Source: CAXMST01 sp038206985 (GTDB lineage Bacteria > Actinomycetota > Thermoleophilia > Solirubrobacterales > 70-9). From it: 64,000 nt of DNA. Below the pieces are notes generated by a model, which saw only the letters and a program-made list of their open reading frames with translations, ran no database searches and was not told the origin of the DNA. Made by a program: the position numbers and the translations under genes. The first letter of the stretch is position 1. Each line of letters begins with the position of its first letter. The DNA lies in contig JBBRAH010000009.1 of NCBI GenBank assembly GCA_038206985.1, positions 17,594 to 81,593 on the forward strand, written 5' to 3'. Of this stretch, positions 1 through 9,193 are shown one piece after another.

Positions 1-1
1 C

Positions 2-274
2 GAGGTGATGTACGCGCCCGACCTCGTGGTCGCCGGCTCCGCCGACACCGAGCAGCTCGAGTTCGCCGAGCTGGTGCTCGACCACCTGCGCGAGCGCTTC
101 GGGGAGGCACCACTGGTGGCCCGCATCGACATGCTGCGCGACTCCTCCGGGGTCCCGGTCCTGCTCGAACTCGAGGCGATCGAGCCCAACCTCTACTTTC
201 AGCACGCCCCCGGTGCTGCCGAGCGCCTGGTGGACGCGATCCTCGCCCACGCCGGCACCAGCAAGAGGACTTGA
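2..274 (+). CDS. ATP-grasp ligase, C-terminal fragment (partial at window edge)
   Basis: The frame is open at the left edge of the window and ends at TGA 272-274, so only about the last 90 residues are present. The segments 'ARIDML' and 'LELEAIEPNLYF' resemble the end of the ATP-grasp fold in glutathione-synthetase/RimK-like ligases, where the acidic residues and the Asn bind the ATP-linked Mg2+. The substrate cannot be inferred from this piece. It is followed by about 90 bp without a gene and then, convergently, by the penicillin-acylase gene. Confidence 0.75.
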   Translation, partial: EVMYAPDLVVAGSADTEQLEFAELVLDHLRERFGEAPLVARIDMLRDSSGVPVLLELEAIEPNLYFQHAPGAAERLVDAILAHAGTSKRT

Positions 275-364
275 TCGATCCACACAAACGCGATTTCAGC
301 GTGATCAAGCGGCTCGTCCGCCGCTGAGCGAAGCGGGCCGGCGGGAGCCGGGCCGCTGCCGCGC

Positions 365-2839
365 CTACTTCCTCTTCCCCGGACCCTTCTTGCGGTGCCC
401 GTCGAAGCTGATCACCTGCTGGATGCCGCTCGGCCGGTTGGCGTAGCGCATCGTCGTCGTCAACAGACCGGGAGCGAAGCTGATCCGCTCGCGGACCGCG
501 TCCGAGTGCCAGGTCTTCGGGTCGGGCGAGCCCTGGTCGGCCTCCAGCAGCGGCGCCGCCGTCGCGAGCGCCGTCCAGATCTCAACCTGGCAGCGCTTCA
601 GCTTGCCGAGACCGCAGTAGGCGTTCTCGAAGGGGGAGCGCACCTTGAGGCCGAGCAACTCCCTGACGTCGCGGTCGAAGTACTGGTACCAGCCCGAGTA
701 CTGACCGCCGGGTGGCAGATCGAAGCGGCTGAAGAGCGAATTGAGCTCGTTGAGCTGGTCGCCGACGACCGGTCCCATCGCCGCATCAGCGATCAGCGGC
801 CAGGCCGTGTCCATGATCGCGGCACCCGGGTCGTCGATCTCACCGTTCAGGTCGAGGTCGAGTCGGGAACCGCCCTGTGCGCTCCATTTGCGCAGCAGCT
901 TGAACATCTCCTCCGTCTGCGGATCGGGCGCATCGGTGCCCTTGAGCAGCTTTGCCATCAGCGGCACCGTGTCTACCGCGCGCACGTCCTGGGTGGCGCC
1001 GGCGTTCATCGCCGAGGTGACCGCCGGCAGATCCCAGTTGCCATTGTCGTCGCGGAGACGGCGCAGGTTCTTGTCGAGCATGTCGACGCGCGCGGCGCTG
1101 CCCGAACGGCCCCACTGGTTGTCCGCGGCGCCAAAGCCTCGCGCGACAGTGTTGTTCCAGTTGGTCATCGTCCCATCCTTGGGGTTGACGCCCTGGGGAT
1201 GGTGCTTGTCCTTGATGAAGCCCCTCCACTCCCAGTCACCGTTGCCGTTGGTGAGCAGACCGGGATCGGTGCCCTTCGGGCGCTTCGGCAGTCGGCCACT
1301 GGTGAACAGCGCGTTGTCGGTGTCGTCGATGTAGAACGAGTTGAAGGTCTGCGGGGTCTGCGCCGCGGCCCGCATGAAGGTGCGGGCGTTCCTGACCTTG
1401 CCGTTCGAGAGCCGCTGGAAGAAGAGTTGGTCGAGCGTGTCCTTGCCGTAACTGGAGCGCTTCTGGGAGATGGCGATGCGCTCGCCGTCAACCGTGGCGT
1501 AGCCAACCACCGGACCATGCACCGTCCGGTAGAAGGTCACGGGATCACCGCCGAGCGTGCCGGCGTTGAAGAGCTTCATCTCGCGGCATTTGCCCTTGTA
1601 CATGTAGGACGTGTCGCTGCCGTTGCAGAGGGTCTCGGCGTACTCGTCGATGATGTCGGCGCTGGCCGACGTGAGCGTCATGGCGAAGTCCTCACCGCGG
1701 CCGATCAGCATGTAGCCGGGGAAGGGCACGGAGGTAACGCCGCGCCACTTGAGGTTGCCGGCATCCATGTTCATCTCGTAAGTGAAGCCCGGATAGAAGT
1801 AGCCGATCTGCGGACCGCCGACCATCAGCGGGTTACCGGTCGCCGAGTGGTCCGCGTTGATCATCAGCGTGTTGGACGCGTTCGCATGCTCGATCGAGAA
1901 GCGCTCGGCTTTCTTGCGGTTCGCGATCGCGGGCTGGCTCTGGTAGCTGTCCGGATCGACGATCACGCTGCCCGGCGCCTTGTTCGGGATCTTTCCGTAG
2001 CCGAACTTGCCGTCGATGCTGGTCGGCCCGTCCTTGCTGCGGAACTGGCGCAGGTCGTTGAAGACGCTCATCGCCTTCTTCGGCGCGTACTGCTCCTGCA
2101 GGCCACCGAGGAACTGCGAGCGTCGGGCCTCGTCGCCGCCACCCTCGCCGAGAAACTGGCCCTTGAGCGCATTCAGGGCAAAGATGTCATTGCGGGTCCA
2201 GGGTTCGGTCGCAGGACTGTTGGCCTCCAGATAGGCGTTGATCCCGGACACGTAGCGGTCGATGTCCTTGAGCAACTTCTTGCCCTTGCGACCGGCCTTC
2301 CTCAGGACCTTTGATTGCTTGGCGGTCTGCCGCTCGGTGGCGGCGCTCGGCTGGAAGTTCTGCAGGTTGGTGATCAGGCCGAGGGCCGTGATCCCGGGCA
2401 CATCGACGACCGCGACCCGCGCGTTGTAGCGAGCCTGTGCCATCAGCAGAGAGCGGTCCTTGGCGATTAGGTACCCGGCCGCCCAGATCCCGTCCTTGGC
2501 CTTGTCGGCCTTGATGTGCGGCACGCCGAAGCTGTCGCGGATGACCGTCACGCGCGGGTTCGGGACTTCCTCGACCGTGCCGGGCCCATCGGTGCCGAGA
2601 TTCAGAGCCTCGGACTTGAAGAAGGTGTTGAGGTCGGCAGCTCCGACCTGATCGAACAGGGGCGTGAGGCCGTCGTACATCAGTGCCTGCTCATTGGCAT
2701 CCGGAGGCACGGGCAGCGCGCCGTACTGGCCCGAGGGCACGATGTTGCGCGCCGTGGTCGCGAAGTCCTTCGCGGCGGCAACTCCCGGCAGCGCCAAAAG
2801 CGCAACAACTACAAACCCAATCCCCAGCGATCGCCTCAA
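365..2839 (-). CDS. penicillin acylase family protein (secreted Ntn hydrolase)
   Basis: Predicted exported amidase of the penicillin acylase/acyl-homoserine-lactone acylase family (824 aa). I chose TTG 2839-2837 because GAGGAG lies six bases upstream and the product then begins with a signal peptide (LRRSLG, a hydrophobic stretch, then a cleavage site near PGVAAA). 'RDSFGVPHI' is the usual start of the alpha chain. 'ASNTLMINADHSATGNPLM' around residue 322 matches the beta-chain start, with Ser322 as the likely autocatalytic nucleophile followed by Asn. It is preceded by Ala rather than the common Gly. Length fits the family (750-850 aa). A longer frame reaches 3226 but runs into glycerate kinase. 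The substrate is unknown: beta-lactam side chain, acyl-homoserine lactone or another amide. Confidence 0.9.
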   Translation of the reverse strand: MRRSLGIGFVVVALLALPGVAAAKDFATTARNIVPSGQYGALPVPPDANEQALMYDGLTPLFDQVGAADLNTFFKSEALNLGTDGPGTVEEVPNPRVTVIRDSFGVPHIKADKAKDGIWAAGYLIAKDRSLLMAQARYNARVAVVDVPGITALGLITNLQNFQPSAATERQTAKQSKVLRKAGRKGKKLLKDIDRYVSGINAYLEANSPATEPWTRNDIFALNALKGQFLGEGGGDEARRSQFLGGLQEQYAPKKAMSVFNDLRQFRSKDGPTSIDGKFGYGKIPNKAPGSVIVDPDSYQSQPAIANRKKAERFSIEHANASNTLMINADHSATGNPLMVGGPQIGYFYPGFTYEMNMDAGNLKWRGVTSVPFPGYMLIGRGEDFAMTLTSASADIIDEYAETLCNGSDTSYMYKGKCREMKLFNAGTLGGDPVTFYRTVHGPVVGYATVDGERIAISQKRSSYGKDTLDQLFFQRLSNGKVRNARTFMRAAAQTPQTFNSFYIDDTDNALFTSGRLPKRPKGTDPGLLTNGNGDWEWRGFIKDKHHPQGVNPKDGTMTNWNNTVARGFGAADNQWGRSGSAARVDMLDKNLRRLRDDNGNWDLPAVTSAMNAGATQDVRAVDTVPLMAKLLKGTDAPDPQTEEMFKLLRKWSAQGGSRLDLDLNGEIDDPGAAIMDTAWPLIADAAMGPVVGDQLNELNSLFSRFDLPPGGQYSGWYQYFDRDVRELLGLKVRSPFENAYCGLGKLKRCQVEIWTALATAAPLLEADQGSPDPKTWHSDAVRERISFAPGLLTTTMRYANRPSGIQQVISFDGHRKKGPGKRK

Positions 2840-2904
2840 GCCGTTCTCCTCATCTCTCCCGGCCGCCCCCCGAGGGCAACACACTCCGGTCAGGGTAACA
2901 GCGC

Positions 2905-3864
2905 TCAGTCGGCGGCTCCGGCCACCACGTGCTGGGCCGCCGCTGAGATCGCCTTCAGCGTGCCGGCCTCCGTCACCGACGTGAGCGGCGGCGCGAACCC
3001 GGCTCCGGACTCCTGCGAACCCACGATCGCGTGGCATGGGACCCCCGCGGCAACCGAGAGGCGCGCCACCTCGCCCACCGCCTTGCCCCGCAGTGACGTG
3101 GCGTCCAGGCGTCCCTCGCCGGTGAGCACGAGCGCCGGGCCCGGATCCGCCTCCAGGGTCTCCGCCAAGCCGACGGCATCGAGCACGAACCGGGCGCCGG
3201 GGACGAGTCGGGCCCCATGGGCCCACAAGCCGCCGGACAGTCCCCCCGCCGCGCCCGTGAACGGCAGCCGCGTCGGGTCATGCGGCCATTGCGCGGCGAG
3301 AGTTGACAGCCGCGCCCGGAGCTCCTCGAGATCCTGCTCGCTCGCCCCCTTTTGCGGGGCGTAGTTGAGAGCCGCCGGGAAAGCGTCGGAGACGTCGCAG
3401 AGGCAGACGAGCTCCTCGACGGTCACGGGATCGAACTGGGATAGCGCCCCCACCCCACCGTCCGTGGAGGCGCTGCCACCGCAGCCGACGAGAATCCGGC
3501 TGGCTCCCGCCTCGAGCGCCGCCGCGATCAGCTGCCCGGTGCCGGCGCTGCTCGCCCCCAGCGCATCTCGCTCCTCGGGGGCCAGACAAGCGAGGCCGGA
3601 GGCCTCCGCGACATCGACGACGGCGCTGCGCGCGTCGCCGAGCAGCGCGAAGCGGGCCTGCATTGGACGACCGAGCGGGTCCTCCACCCTGGCGCTGCGC
3701 CACTCGCCGCCTGAAGCCGCGAGCAGCGCCGCAGCGGTCCCATCGCCGCCGTCGGCCACCGGCACGCGAATCGCCCCCGTCCCCAGAGAAGCCGTCATCG
3801 CCGCGGCAACCTCCGCCGCGGTGAACGTTCCCTTGAATTTGTCCGGGGCGATCACAACCTTCAT
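2905..3864 (-). CDS. glycerate kinase (type 1, GarK/GlxK-like)
   Basis: ATP-dependent kinase making 2- or 3-phosphoglycerate from D-glycerate. The N-terminus 'MKVVIAPDKFKGTFTA' is the family signature start and fixes ATG 3864-3862. Other typical segments are 'VADGGDGT', the Gly/Ser-rich 'GCGGSASTDGGVGAL' and 'LTGEGRLDATSLRGKAVGEV'. At 319 aa it is shorter than the usual 370-380; the loss lies in the middle, just after the STDGG motif. No frameshift is visible, so this looks like a compact variant. Its start lies only 13 bp from the start of a divergent membrane-protein gene, so the two promoters must overlap each other's coding sequence or share a leaderless arrangement. Confidence 0.88.
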   Translation of the reverse strand: MKVVIAPDKFKGTFTAAEVAAAMTASLGTGAIRVPVADGGDGTAAALLAASGGEWRSARVEDPLGRPMQARFALLGDARSAVVDVAEASGLACLAPEERDALGASSAGTGQLIAAALEAGASRILVGCGGSASTDGGVGALSQFDPVTVEELVCLCDVSDAFPAALNYAPQKGASEQDLEELRARLSTLAAQWPHDPTRLPFTGAAGGLSGGLWAHGARLVPGARFVLDAVGLAETLEADPGPALVLTGEGRLDATSLRGKAVGEVARLSVAAGVPCHAIVGSQESGAGFAPPLTSVTEAGTLKAISAAAQHVVAGAAD

Positions 3865-3877
3865 CTGCTCAGGCAGC

Positions 3878-5242
3878 ATGATGGCCCGGATGAGTCCGCC
3901 GCCCCAGTCAGTCCCGCAGCCGACAGCAGCCACCGCAGCCACCGCGGCAACCGCGCCGCGGGCCGAGACGGGCTTCGCACACGTGGCGGCGCTCGCCTTC
4001 GTCGCAGCCCGCACCGTGCCCGGCTTTGGATTCTCCGTCTCGCTGGTCGGCGGCACGGCGATGGCCCACGCTACCGACGAGCTGGGCGGACGGCGCGGGC
4101 TCGCCGCTGGCGGCGCGGCCGTGATCGAGTCCGTCGCAATCCTCGGTCCCGCTCGACTGTCGGGGCCCGGCGGCCAACTCGTCACCGCCCCGCTGATCGG
4201 CTGGCTGAAACGTCGAGGGCACGGCTTCGCCTGGCAGGTGGCCGCCACCGCCCTCGCCCGCGGAATGTTCAACCTGCTCACCACGGCCCTATTCATCGCG
4301 ATCATCGCCGGCGGCATCGACACCTACGCCGGCACCTACGACGCGACGCTCGGGCGCATCCCCGGCGCGCCGGACGGGACCGCCGCAGCGCTCGTCGGCA
4401 CCGCGATCGGGCTTGCGCTTTGGGCGCTGTGCGCGAGCTGGCTGCAGGTCTGGGTCTTTCAGCGGGCCAACCGGCGCTGGGCGGTGCAGGGCGGGATCTC
4501 GGCTCCTGGCCGGAGCGCAACCCCCGCGGCCGCGACGGGGACGCTTGCTGAGCCCCCACCAACGCAAGCGCCCGAGGAGACTCCCCTCCCCGCCGCGGTC
4601 AGCGGCTCCGACGCCGGCAATGGACGCTTCGACCCGCGTGCGGTGATCGCGGCCTCGGCCGTCGCCTTCGTCCTGCTGTTGCTCAGCACCGACCCGCTGC
4701 TGCTGGCAGGTGTCGGTTTCTGGTTGCTCATCGCATGGCAACTCGCGCCCGCTCCCTGGGACGTCCTGAAGCCCGGTCTCGCGCTGGCCTCCACCCTGGC
4801 GCTCGGAGCCTTCGCCGCGAACACGATCGGCGGCGACGGCGTGATCGACGGCCTCGAGCACGCCGCCCGTGGCGCACTACTGGTTCTCACGGCGACCTGG
4901 ATGCGTGGTGCGGCGGGCAGTGAGGGCGTGCGCGAGGTGGCCCGCCGACTGCTGGGAAGGGCGTCGCGCTTCCGCTCCGCCGGGGAGCTGCGCCTCGCTC
5001 TCGACGCCCTCGCCGGCGACCGGAGGATGGGCGAGGCGATCCGTGGGCTGATCGCCGAACTGCGAGCGGTCGAGGGTGACCTGGTTGCAATGCTCGACCA
5101 CGGCATTGACTGGGTGGCGATCGAGGCGTCGCGCTTCCGCCCCGGCCCCGCTGACCCGGAGCCGCACCTCAGATACCGCCCGCTCGACCTGCTGGTACTC
5201 ATCGGTGCGCTGCTGCCCGTTCTGACCCTGGCTCCGGGATGA
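3878..5242 (+). CDS. multi-pass membrane protein of unknown function
   Basis: I do not recognise the family. From ATG 3878 the product is 454 aa (other in-frame ATGs at 3881 and 3890). Hydrophobic segments include 'GMFNLLTTALFIAIIAGG', 'LVGTAIGLALWALCASWL', 'VIAASAVAFVLLLLS', 'LASTLALGAFAA' and a C-terminal helix 'LLVLIGALLPVLTLAPG'. Between the last two lies a soluble stretch of about 100 residues rich in Arg, Glu and Leu. A Pro/Ala/Glu-rich linker sits near residues 205-250. The gene ends in an ATGA overlap with the downstream RhtA-like exporter, which suggests co-expression. The exact start is uncertain because the divergent glycerate kinase start is 13 bp away. Confidence 0.7.
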   Translation: MMARMSPPPQSVPQPTAATAATAATAPRAETGFAHVAALAFVAARTVPGFGFSVSLVGGTAMAHATDELGGRRGLAAGGAAVIESVAILGPARLSGPGGQLVTAPLIGWLKRRGHGFAWQVAATALARGMFNLLTTALFIAIIAGGIDTYAGTYDATLGRIPGAPDGTAAALVGTAIGLALWALCASWLQVWVFQRANRRWAVQGGISAPGRSATPAAATGTLAEPPPTQAPEETPLPAAVSGSDAGNGRFDPRAVIAASAVAFVLLLLSTDPLLLAGVGFWLLIAWQLAPAPWDVLKPGLALASTLALGAFAANTIGGDGVIDGLEHAARGALLVLTATWMRGAAGSEGVREVARRLLGRASRFRSAGELRLALDALAGDRRMGEAIRGLIAELRAVEGDLVAMLDHGIDWVAIEASRFRPGPADPEPHLRYRPLDLLVLIGALLPVLTLAPG

Positions 5243-6096
5243 GCGAGCAGCGCCTCGCCGGGGCCGGCCTGTTGATGATCGGCATCGGCTCCGTGCAACT
5301 CGGATCCGCGGTCGCGACAACCATCTTCGGCGATGTGGGACCCGGCGGCGCCGTCTTCCTGCGCACGATCTTCGCCGCCGCGGTGCTGATCGCGATCTTC
5401 CGCCCGCAACGCGAGACCCTGCACGGTGCGGCGCTGCGCGACGTGGCGCTCTTCGGCTTCGTGCTCGCCGCGATGAACACCTGCTTCTTCGTGGCGCTGG
5501 ACCGTCTCCCCCTGGGGATCGCGGTGACGCTCGAGTTCACCGGGCCACTCGCCGTCGCGATCTGGTCCTCACGCAGCCGCCTCGATCTGCTCTGGGTGAG
5601 CCTCGCTGCCGGAGGCATCCTGCTGCTGGCACCCGGGATCGGCAACGGCCTCGATGGGGTGGGCGTGCTCTTCGCCTTGTTGGCCGGTGGCTTCTGGGGC
5701 TGCTACATCCTGCTCTCGTCCCGGGTCGGACGCGGCGCCGCCGGCCGCGGCGGGCTCGCCTTCGCCATGGGAATAGCCACGGTATTGCTGCTCCCCGTGG
5801 GAGTCGCCGGGGCGGGCACCGACCTGCTCGACGGCCGGGTGCTCGCGCTCGGGGTCGCGGTGGCGATGCTCAGCTCCGCGATCCCCTACACGGTTGAGCT
5901 CGAGGCGCTGCGGCGCCTTCCAGCAGGCACCGTCGGCGTGCTGCTCAGTCTGGAGCCCGCCGTCGCCGCGCTGGTTGGCCTCGTGGCGCTGGATCAGGAT
6001 CTGCTGACCCGCGAGCTTCTCGCCATCGCGTTGGTGATGATCGCGAGCGGAGGGGCGCTGCGAACCACGGAGGCGATCGAGGAACCGCAAGCCTGA
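5239..6096 (+). CDS. EamA/DMT-family exporter, RhtA-like
   Basis: Inner-membrane drug/metabolite transporter superfamily protein of 285 aa with about ten hydrophobic helices in two repeats. 'GSAVATTIFGDVGPGG', 'FFVALDRLPLGIAVTLEF' and 'VELEALRRLPAGTVGVLLSL' match the threonine/homoserine exporter RhtA subgroup of the EamA family, which exports amino acids by proton antiport. It starts with ATG inside the stop of the preceding membrane-protein gene (ATGA overlap), so translation is probably coupled. The true substrate is an inference from the family. Confidence 0.85.
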   Translation: MSEQRLAGAGLLMIGIGSVQLGSAVATTIFGDVGPGGAVFLRTIFAAAVLIAIFRPQRETLHGAALRDVALFGFVLAAMNTCFFVALDRLPLGIAVTLEFTGPLAVAIWSSRSRLDLLWVSLAAGGILLLAPGIGNGLDGVGVLFALLAGGFWGCYILLSSRVGRGAAGRGGLAFAMGIATVLLLPVGVAGAGTDLLDGRVLALGVAVAMLSSAIPYTVELEALRRLPAGTVGVLLSLEPAVAALVGLVALDQDLLTRELLAIALVMIASGGALRTTEAIEEPQA

Positions 6097-6200
6097 TGCG
6101 GGCTTTCTAATCCTGGGGTAGGGGTTTGGGGTCGCCCCCATTGGTGGTGGGCTCGGAAACGGCGATCTTGGCTTTGCCAATCCTTCACCGAAAGGGCCCG

Positions 6201-7128
6201 ATGCTTCCCACCGCCACCAAGTCCCACTCACGCTTGCTGCTCAGGCTCTGCGCCCTGCTCGCCTTGATCGCGGCAGGTTGCGCTCTGCTGTCCGGGCCGG
6301 CCGAGGCCGCGAGGTCGTGAAAGCACGGGCAGCAGCCCTGGCGGCTCGGCGGCAAGCTGAGCTGCGTGAAGGCACCAAAGGTTGCGGTCAACGGCGATCC
6401 GGAGTCGGTCCTTCTGCGTGAGTGGATCGGCCGCACCGCCGGCCCACGCCCCAAGGGCAAGCCGCTGGTGCGCGGATCGATGGCCAAGGCGCTTCCCAAG
6501 CTGAAGCTGCTGGCGACCGAGCTCACGGGCAGCGTCCAGGCAGGCGAGGGCGCCAGCGCAGGAGCCGCCACCCTCCGGCGCGCCGACGGGCCGCACGGAC
6601 CGGTGCTCGAAATCGAGCGTGAATCGATCGGGTCTCAGCGGCTCGCTGAGGGAATCACGGGCGGTGACCGAGGGTACGTCTCTGAGCGTCACCAGCAAGG
6701 GCGTCGTGGGGCGCGACGCGCGGCTGAAGAGCGTGAGTTCCGCGGGGAAGTACGAGATGCAGCACTACGAGCGCGGCGTGCAGGTGGAGCAGAACTACAC
6801 GGCGGCCTACGGCACCGGCTCCTCGATCGACTCGGGTGACCTCGAGATCAGAATCCTGCCCAACGGCGAGCGCCGCTACGCGATCCTCTACGACCTCAAG
6901 GCGCCGGTCACCTATCAGCCGACCGACTGTCCGCCCAACTCTCTGCAGGCATTCGACTCCGAGATCGCCGCCTATATGCACACCCGCCGGCCGGGGCAGA
7001 GCGATCCCGCGGCCCTGCGCACGGCTCCGACCGACTTCCACCTCAACGAGGAGGACGTCACCGATGTCCAGCCGGCGGGCCCGGAGCAGACGACGACCGC
7101 CAGCTGGGACCTGACCCCGGTCGAATAG
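6201..7128 (+). pseudogene. secreted protein of unknown function, disrupted by in-frame TGA and a frameshift
   Basis: ATG 6201 opens a signal-peptide-like sequence (basic start, 'LLLRLCALLALIAAGCALL', then GPAEAAR) that stops at TGA 6318-6320. The same frame continues downstream without further stops ('KHGQQPWRLGGKLSCVKAPK') to about 6630, where the protein-like reading moves to the next frame and runs to the stop at 7128 ('LSVTSKGVVGRDARLKSV', 'KYEMQHYERGVQVEQNY'). Removing one base near 6633 joins the frames as IGLSGSLRES. The repaired product would be about 308 aa: an exported protein with no family I recognise. Either this is a decayed gene, or the sequence has one substitution and one indel error. 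Confidence 0.6.
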
Positions 7129-7143
7129 AGCTGGGGCCAGGCC

Positions 7144-7329
7144 TCAGTCTCCCCCGCCCTCGCGGGGCTGCCGGCGCTCCCAGCCCGGGCAGGCGAGGAC
7201 CGGCACCCGGGGATAGCGGGGGTACCGGGGGTCCTCGACGGAGCGGCGGCAAAGGGAGAACTGCGAGCCGCGGGTGTTGTGCACGACACGCTGAAAGTTG
7301 CAGCTGTCGCAGAGACCGGCGCCGGGCAT
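7144..7329 (-). CDS. small conserved four-cysteine protein
   Basis: A 61-residue protein from ATG 7329-7327. It starts 'MPGAGLCDSC' and continues 'VVHNTRGSQFSLC' and 'DPRYPRYPRVPVLACPGWE'. The CxxC pair and two further Cys suggest a small zinc-binding fold. I recall similar short actinobacterial proteins with a 'NTRGSxFSLC...YPxxPVLxCPG' pattern, but know no function. It is divergent from the ABC exporter genes, and its start limits how far upstream the exporter gene can begin. Confidence 0.65.
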   Translation of the reverse strand: MPGAGLCDSCNFQRVVHNTRGSQFSLCRRSVEDPRYPRYPRVPVLACPGWERRQPREGGGD

Positions 7330-7399
7330 CGGCACGCAGGCTAGATCAGCGGGCGGGAGTCCGCTGGAGCGCGGGTTCGCTACTTCACTTTGTATAGTT

Positions 7400-9193
7400 T
7401 TGAGCGCTTTGGACACCTTCAAGCGCCTTCTCTCCTTCCTGCGGCCGTACCGCCGAACAGTGATCGGCTCTTTGCTGCTGGCTTGGGCCGCGATGGCCAT
7501 GACGGTGCTGATTCCGCTGCTGATCGGTAAGACGGTCGATGCTGTCGAGCCGCCGGGTGTCGACCGTGACGTGATCATGCCGCTCGCGATCGCGATCGTC
7601 GGCGCCGGCATCCTGCGGCTTGGCCTCACCTTCCTGCGCCGCGTGATCGCCGGCAGGGTCTCGCTCGCGGTCGAGTACGACCTGCGCGGTTTGGTCTATC
7701 GCCACCTGCAGGCCCTGGAGCTGGGCTTCTTCGACGGCCAGCAGACCGGCCAGCTGATGTCGCGGGCGACCGTGGACCTGCAGTCGATCCGCTTCTTCCT
7801 CGGCTACGGGCTGATCTTCATCACGCAGAGCTTTCTGACCATCGTCCTGGCCGGCGCGGTGATGTTCGTGCTGAAGCCGTCGCTGGCCGTGCTCGCGCTG
7901 CTCCCCGTCCCGATCGTCGTCTACACCGCGGCCCGCTACAACCGGCGTTCGCGACCGGCCCTGCAGGAGGTCCAGCAGCGCATCGCGGAGCTGACCGCGG
8001 AGGCCGAGGAGACGGTCTCCGGGGTACGCGTGGTCAAGGCGTTCGCCCGCGAGGAGCACATGCTGGACCGCTTCCGCCACTCGGTCACCCGGGTCTTCGA
8101 CCAGAACGTCTACTCCACCCGGTTGCGCGCCTTCTACAACCCGCTGATCGGATTTCTGCCGAACTTCGGGCTTGCCGCAGTCCTGCTCGTCGGCGGCAAC
8201 CAGGTCATCAACGGCACCCTCACTCTGGGTGCCTTCACGGCCTTCTTCACCTACGTGACGATGCTGATCTCGCCGATGCGTACGCTCGGCGTGGCGCTCG
8301 GCATGTCCCAGCGGGCGATCGCCTCCGGCAACCGCTTATTCGAGATTCTCGACCGCGTGCCGACGATCCAGGCCGCCGCTGACGCTCCGCCGCTGCCCGA
8401 GGGCCGCGGCAAGGTGGAACTGCGTGGCGTTGACCTCGCCTATGAGGCAGCGGAGGGCACGATTCCCGCGCTCTCCGGCGTCAATCTCCAGATCGAGGCC
8501 GGGCGCGTGGTGGCGCTGGTCGGTCCTACAGGCTCCGGAAAGACCAGCCTCGTGGCGTTGCTCGCGCGGCTCTACGACCCGACCGGCGGCAGCGTGCTGA
8601 TCGACGACACCGACCTGCGCGAGGTCGAGCTGGGCTCGCTGCGCAGCCAGATCGCCTTCGTCGCCGACGACAGCTTCCTGTTCAGCGCGAGCGTCGCCGA
8701 CAACATCGCCTACGCCCGGCCCGGCGCGACCCGCGAGGAGATCGAGAGGGCGGCCGAGCGCGCCCAGGCTGCGTCGTTCATCGAGCGGCTGCCCGACGGC
8801 TACGAGACGGTGGTCGGCGAACGTGGGCTGACGCTCTCCGGCGGAAAGCGCCAGCGGCTCGCGATCGCCCGGGCGCTACTGGCCGACCCCCGGATCCTGA
8901 TCCTCGACGACGCGACCTCCTCAGTCGATGCCAGGACCGAGGCGGAGATCAAGCGTGGGCTCGCCGAGGCGCTCGCCGACCGGACGACGTTCATCGTCGC
9001 CCACCGCCTCTCGACGATCAGCCTGGCCGACGAGATCGTCGTGATGGACGAGGGCCGGATCGTCGATCACGGGACGCACGCCGAGTTGCTCGATCGCTCG
9101 GAGCTCTACCGCGAGATCGCCGACCACGGCCTCACCGATCGCAAGTACCTGCAGTGCGACCTCGAGGAGCGCGAGGAGGTGGCACGCCTGTGA
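7400..9193 (+). CDS. ABC exporter half-transporter with degenerate ATP site (subunit A)
   Basis: Type IV ABC exporter half: an N-terminal six-helix membrane domain (about residues 1-310) and a C-terminal nucleotide-binding domain. Walker A is 'GPTGSGKTS' at residues 375-383, the signature is 'LSGGKRQR' and Walker B is 'ILILDDATSSVD' near residue 498. The residue after the Walker B Asp is Asp rather than the catalytic Glu, as in the degenerate half of heterodimeric exporters such as TM287/288. I chose TTG 7400; TTG 7409 is also possible. A TATAGT at 7393-7398 could be a -10 element for a leaderless message. The gene overlaps its partner by GTGA. The substrate is unknown. Confidence 0.9.
   Translation: MSALDTFKRLLSFLRPYRRTVIGSLLLAWAAMAMTVLIPLLIGKTVDAVEPPGVDRDVIMPLAIAIVGAGILRLGLTFLRRVIAGRVSLAVEYDLRGLVYRHLQALELGFFDGQQTGQLMSRATVDLQSIRFFLGYGLIFITQSFLTIVLAGAVMFVLKPSLAVLALLPVPIVVYTAARYNRRSRPALQEVQQRIAELTAEAEETVSGVRVVKAFAREEHMLDRFRHSVTRVFDQNVYSTRLRAFYNPLIGFLPNFGLAAVLLVGGNQVINGTLTLGAFTAFFTYVTMLISPMRTLGVALGMSQRAIASGNRLFEILDRVPTIQAAADAPPLPEGRGKVELRGVDLAYEAAEGTIPALSGVNLQIEAGRVVALVGPTGSGKTSLVALLARLYDPTGGSVLIDDTDLREVELGSLRSQIAFVADDSFLFSASVADNIAYARPGATREEIERAAERAQAASFIERLPDGYETVVGERGLTLSGGKRQRLAIARALLADPRILILDDATSSVDARTEAEIKRGLAEALADRTTFIVAHRLSTISLADEIVVMDEGRIVDHGTHAELLDRSELYREIADHGLTDRKYLQCDLEEREEVARL

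Noticed and set aside
395..2314. Long open frame opposite the penicillin acylase gene
   Set aside because: Shadow of the acylase coding strand caused by high third-position GC; composition is Arg/Val/Gly-rich with no motif.
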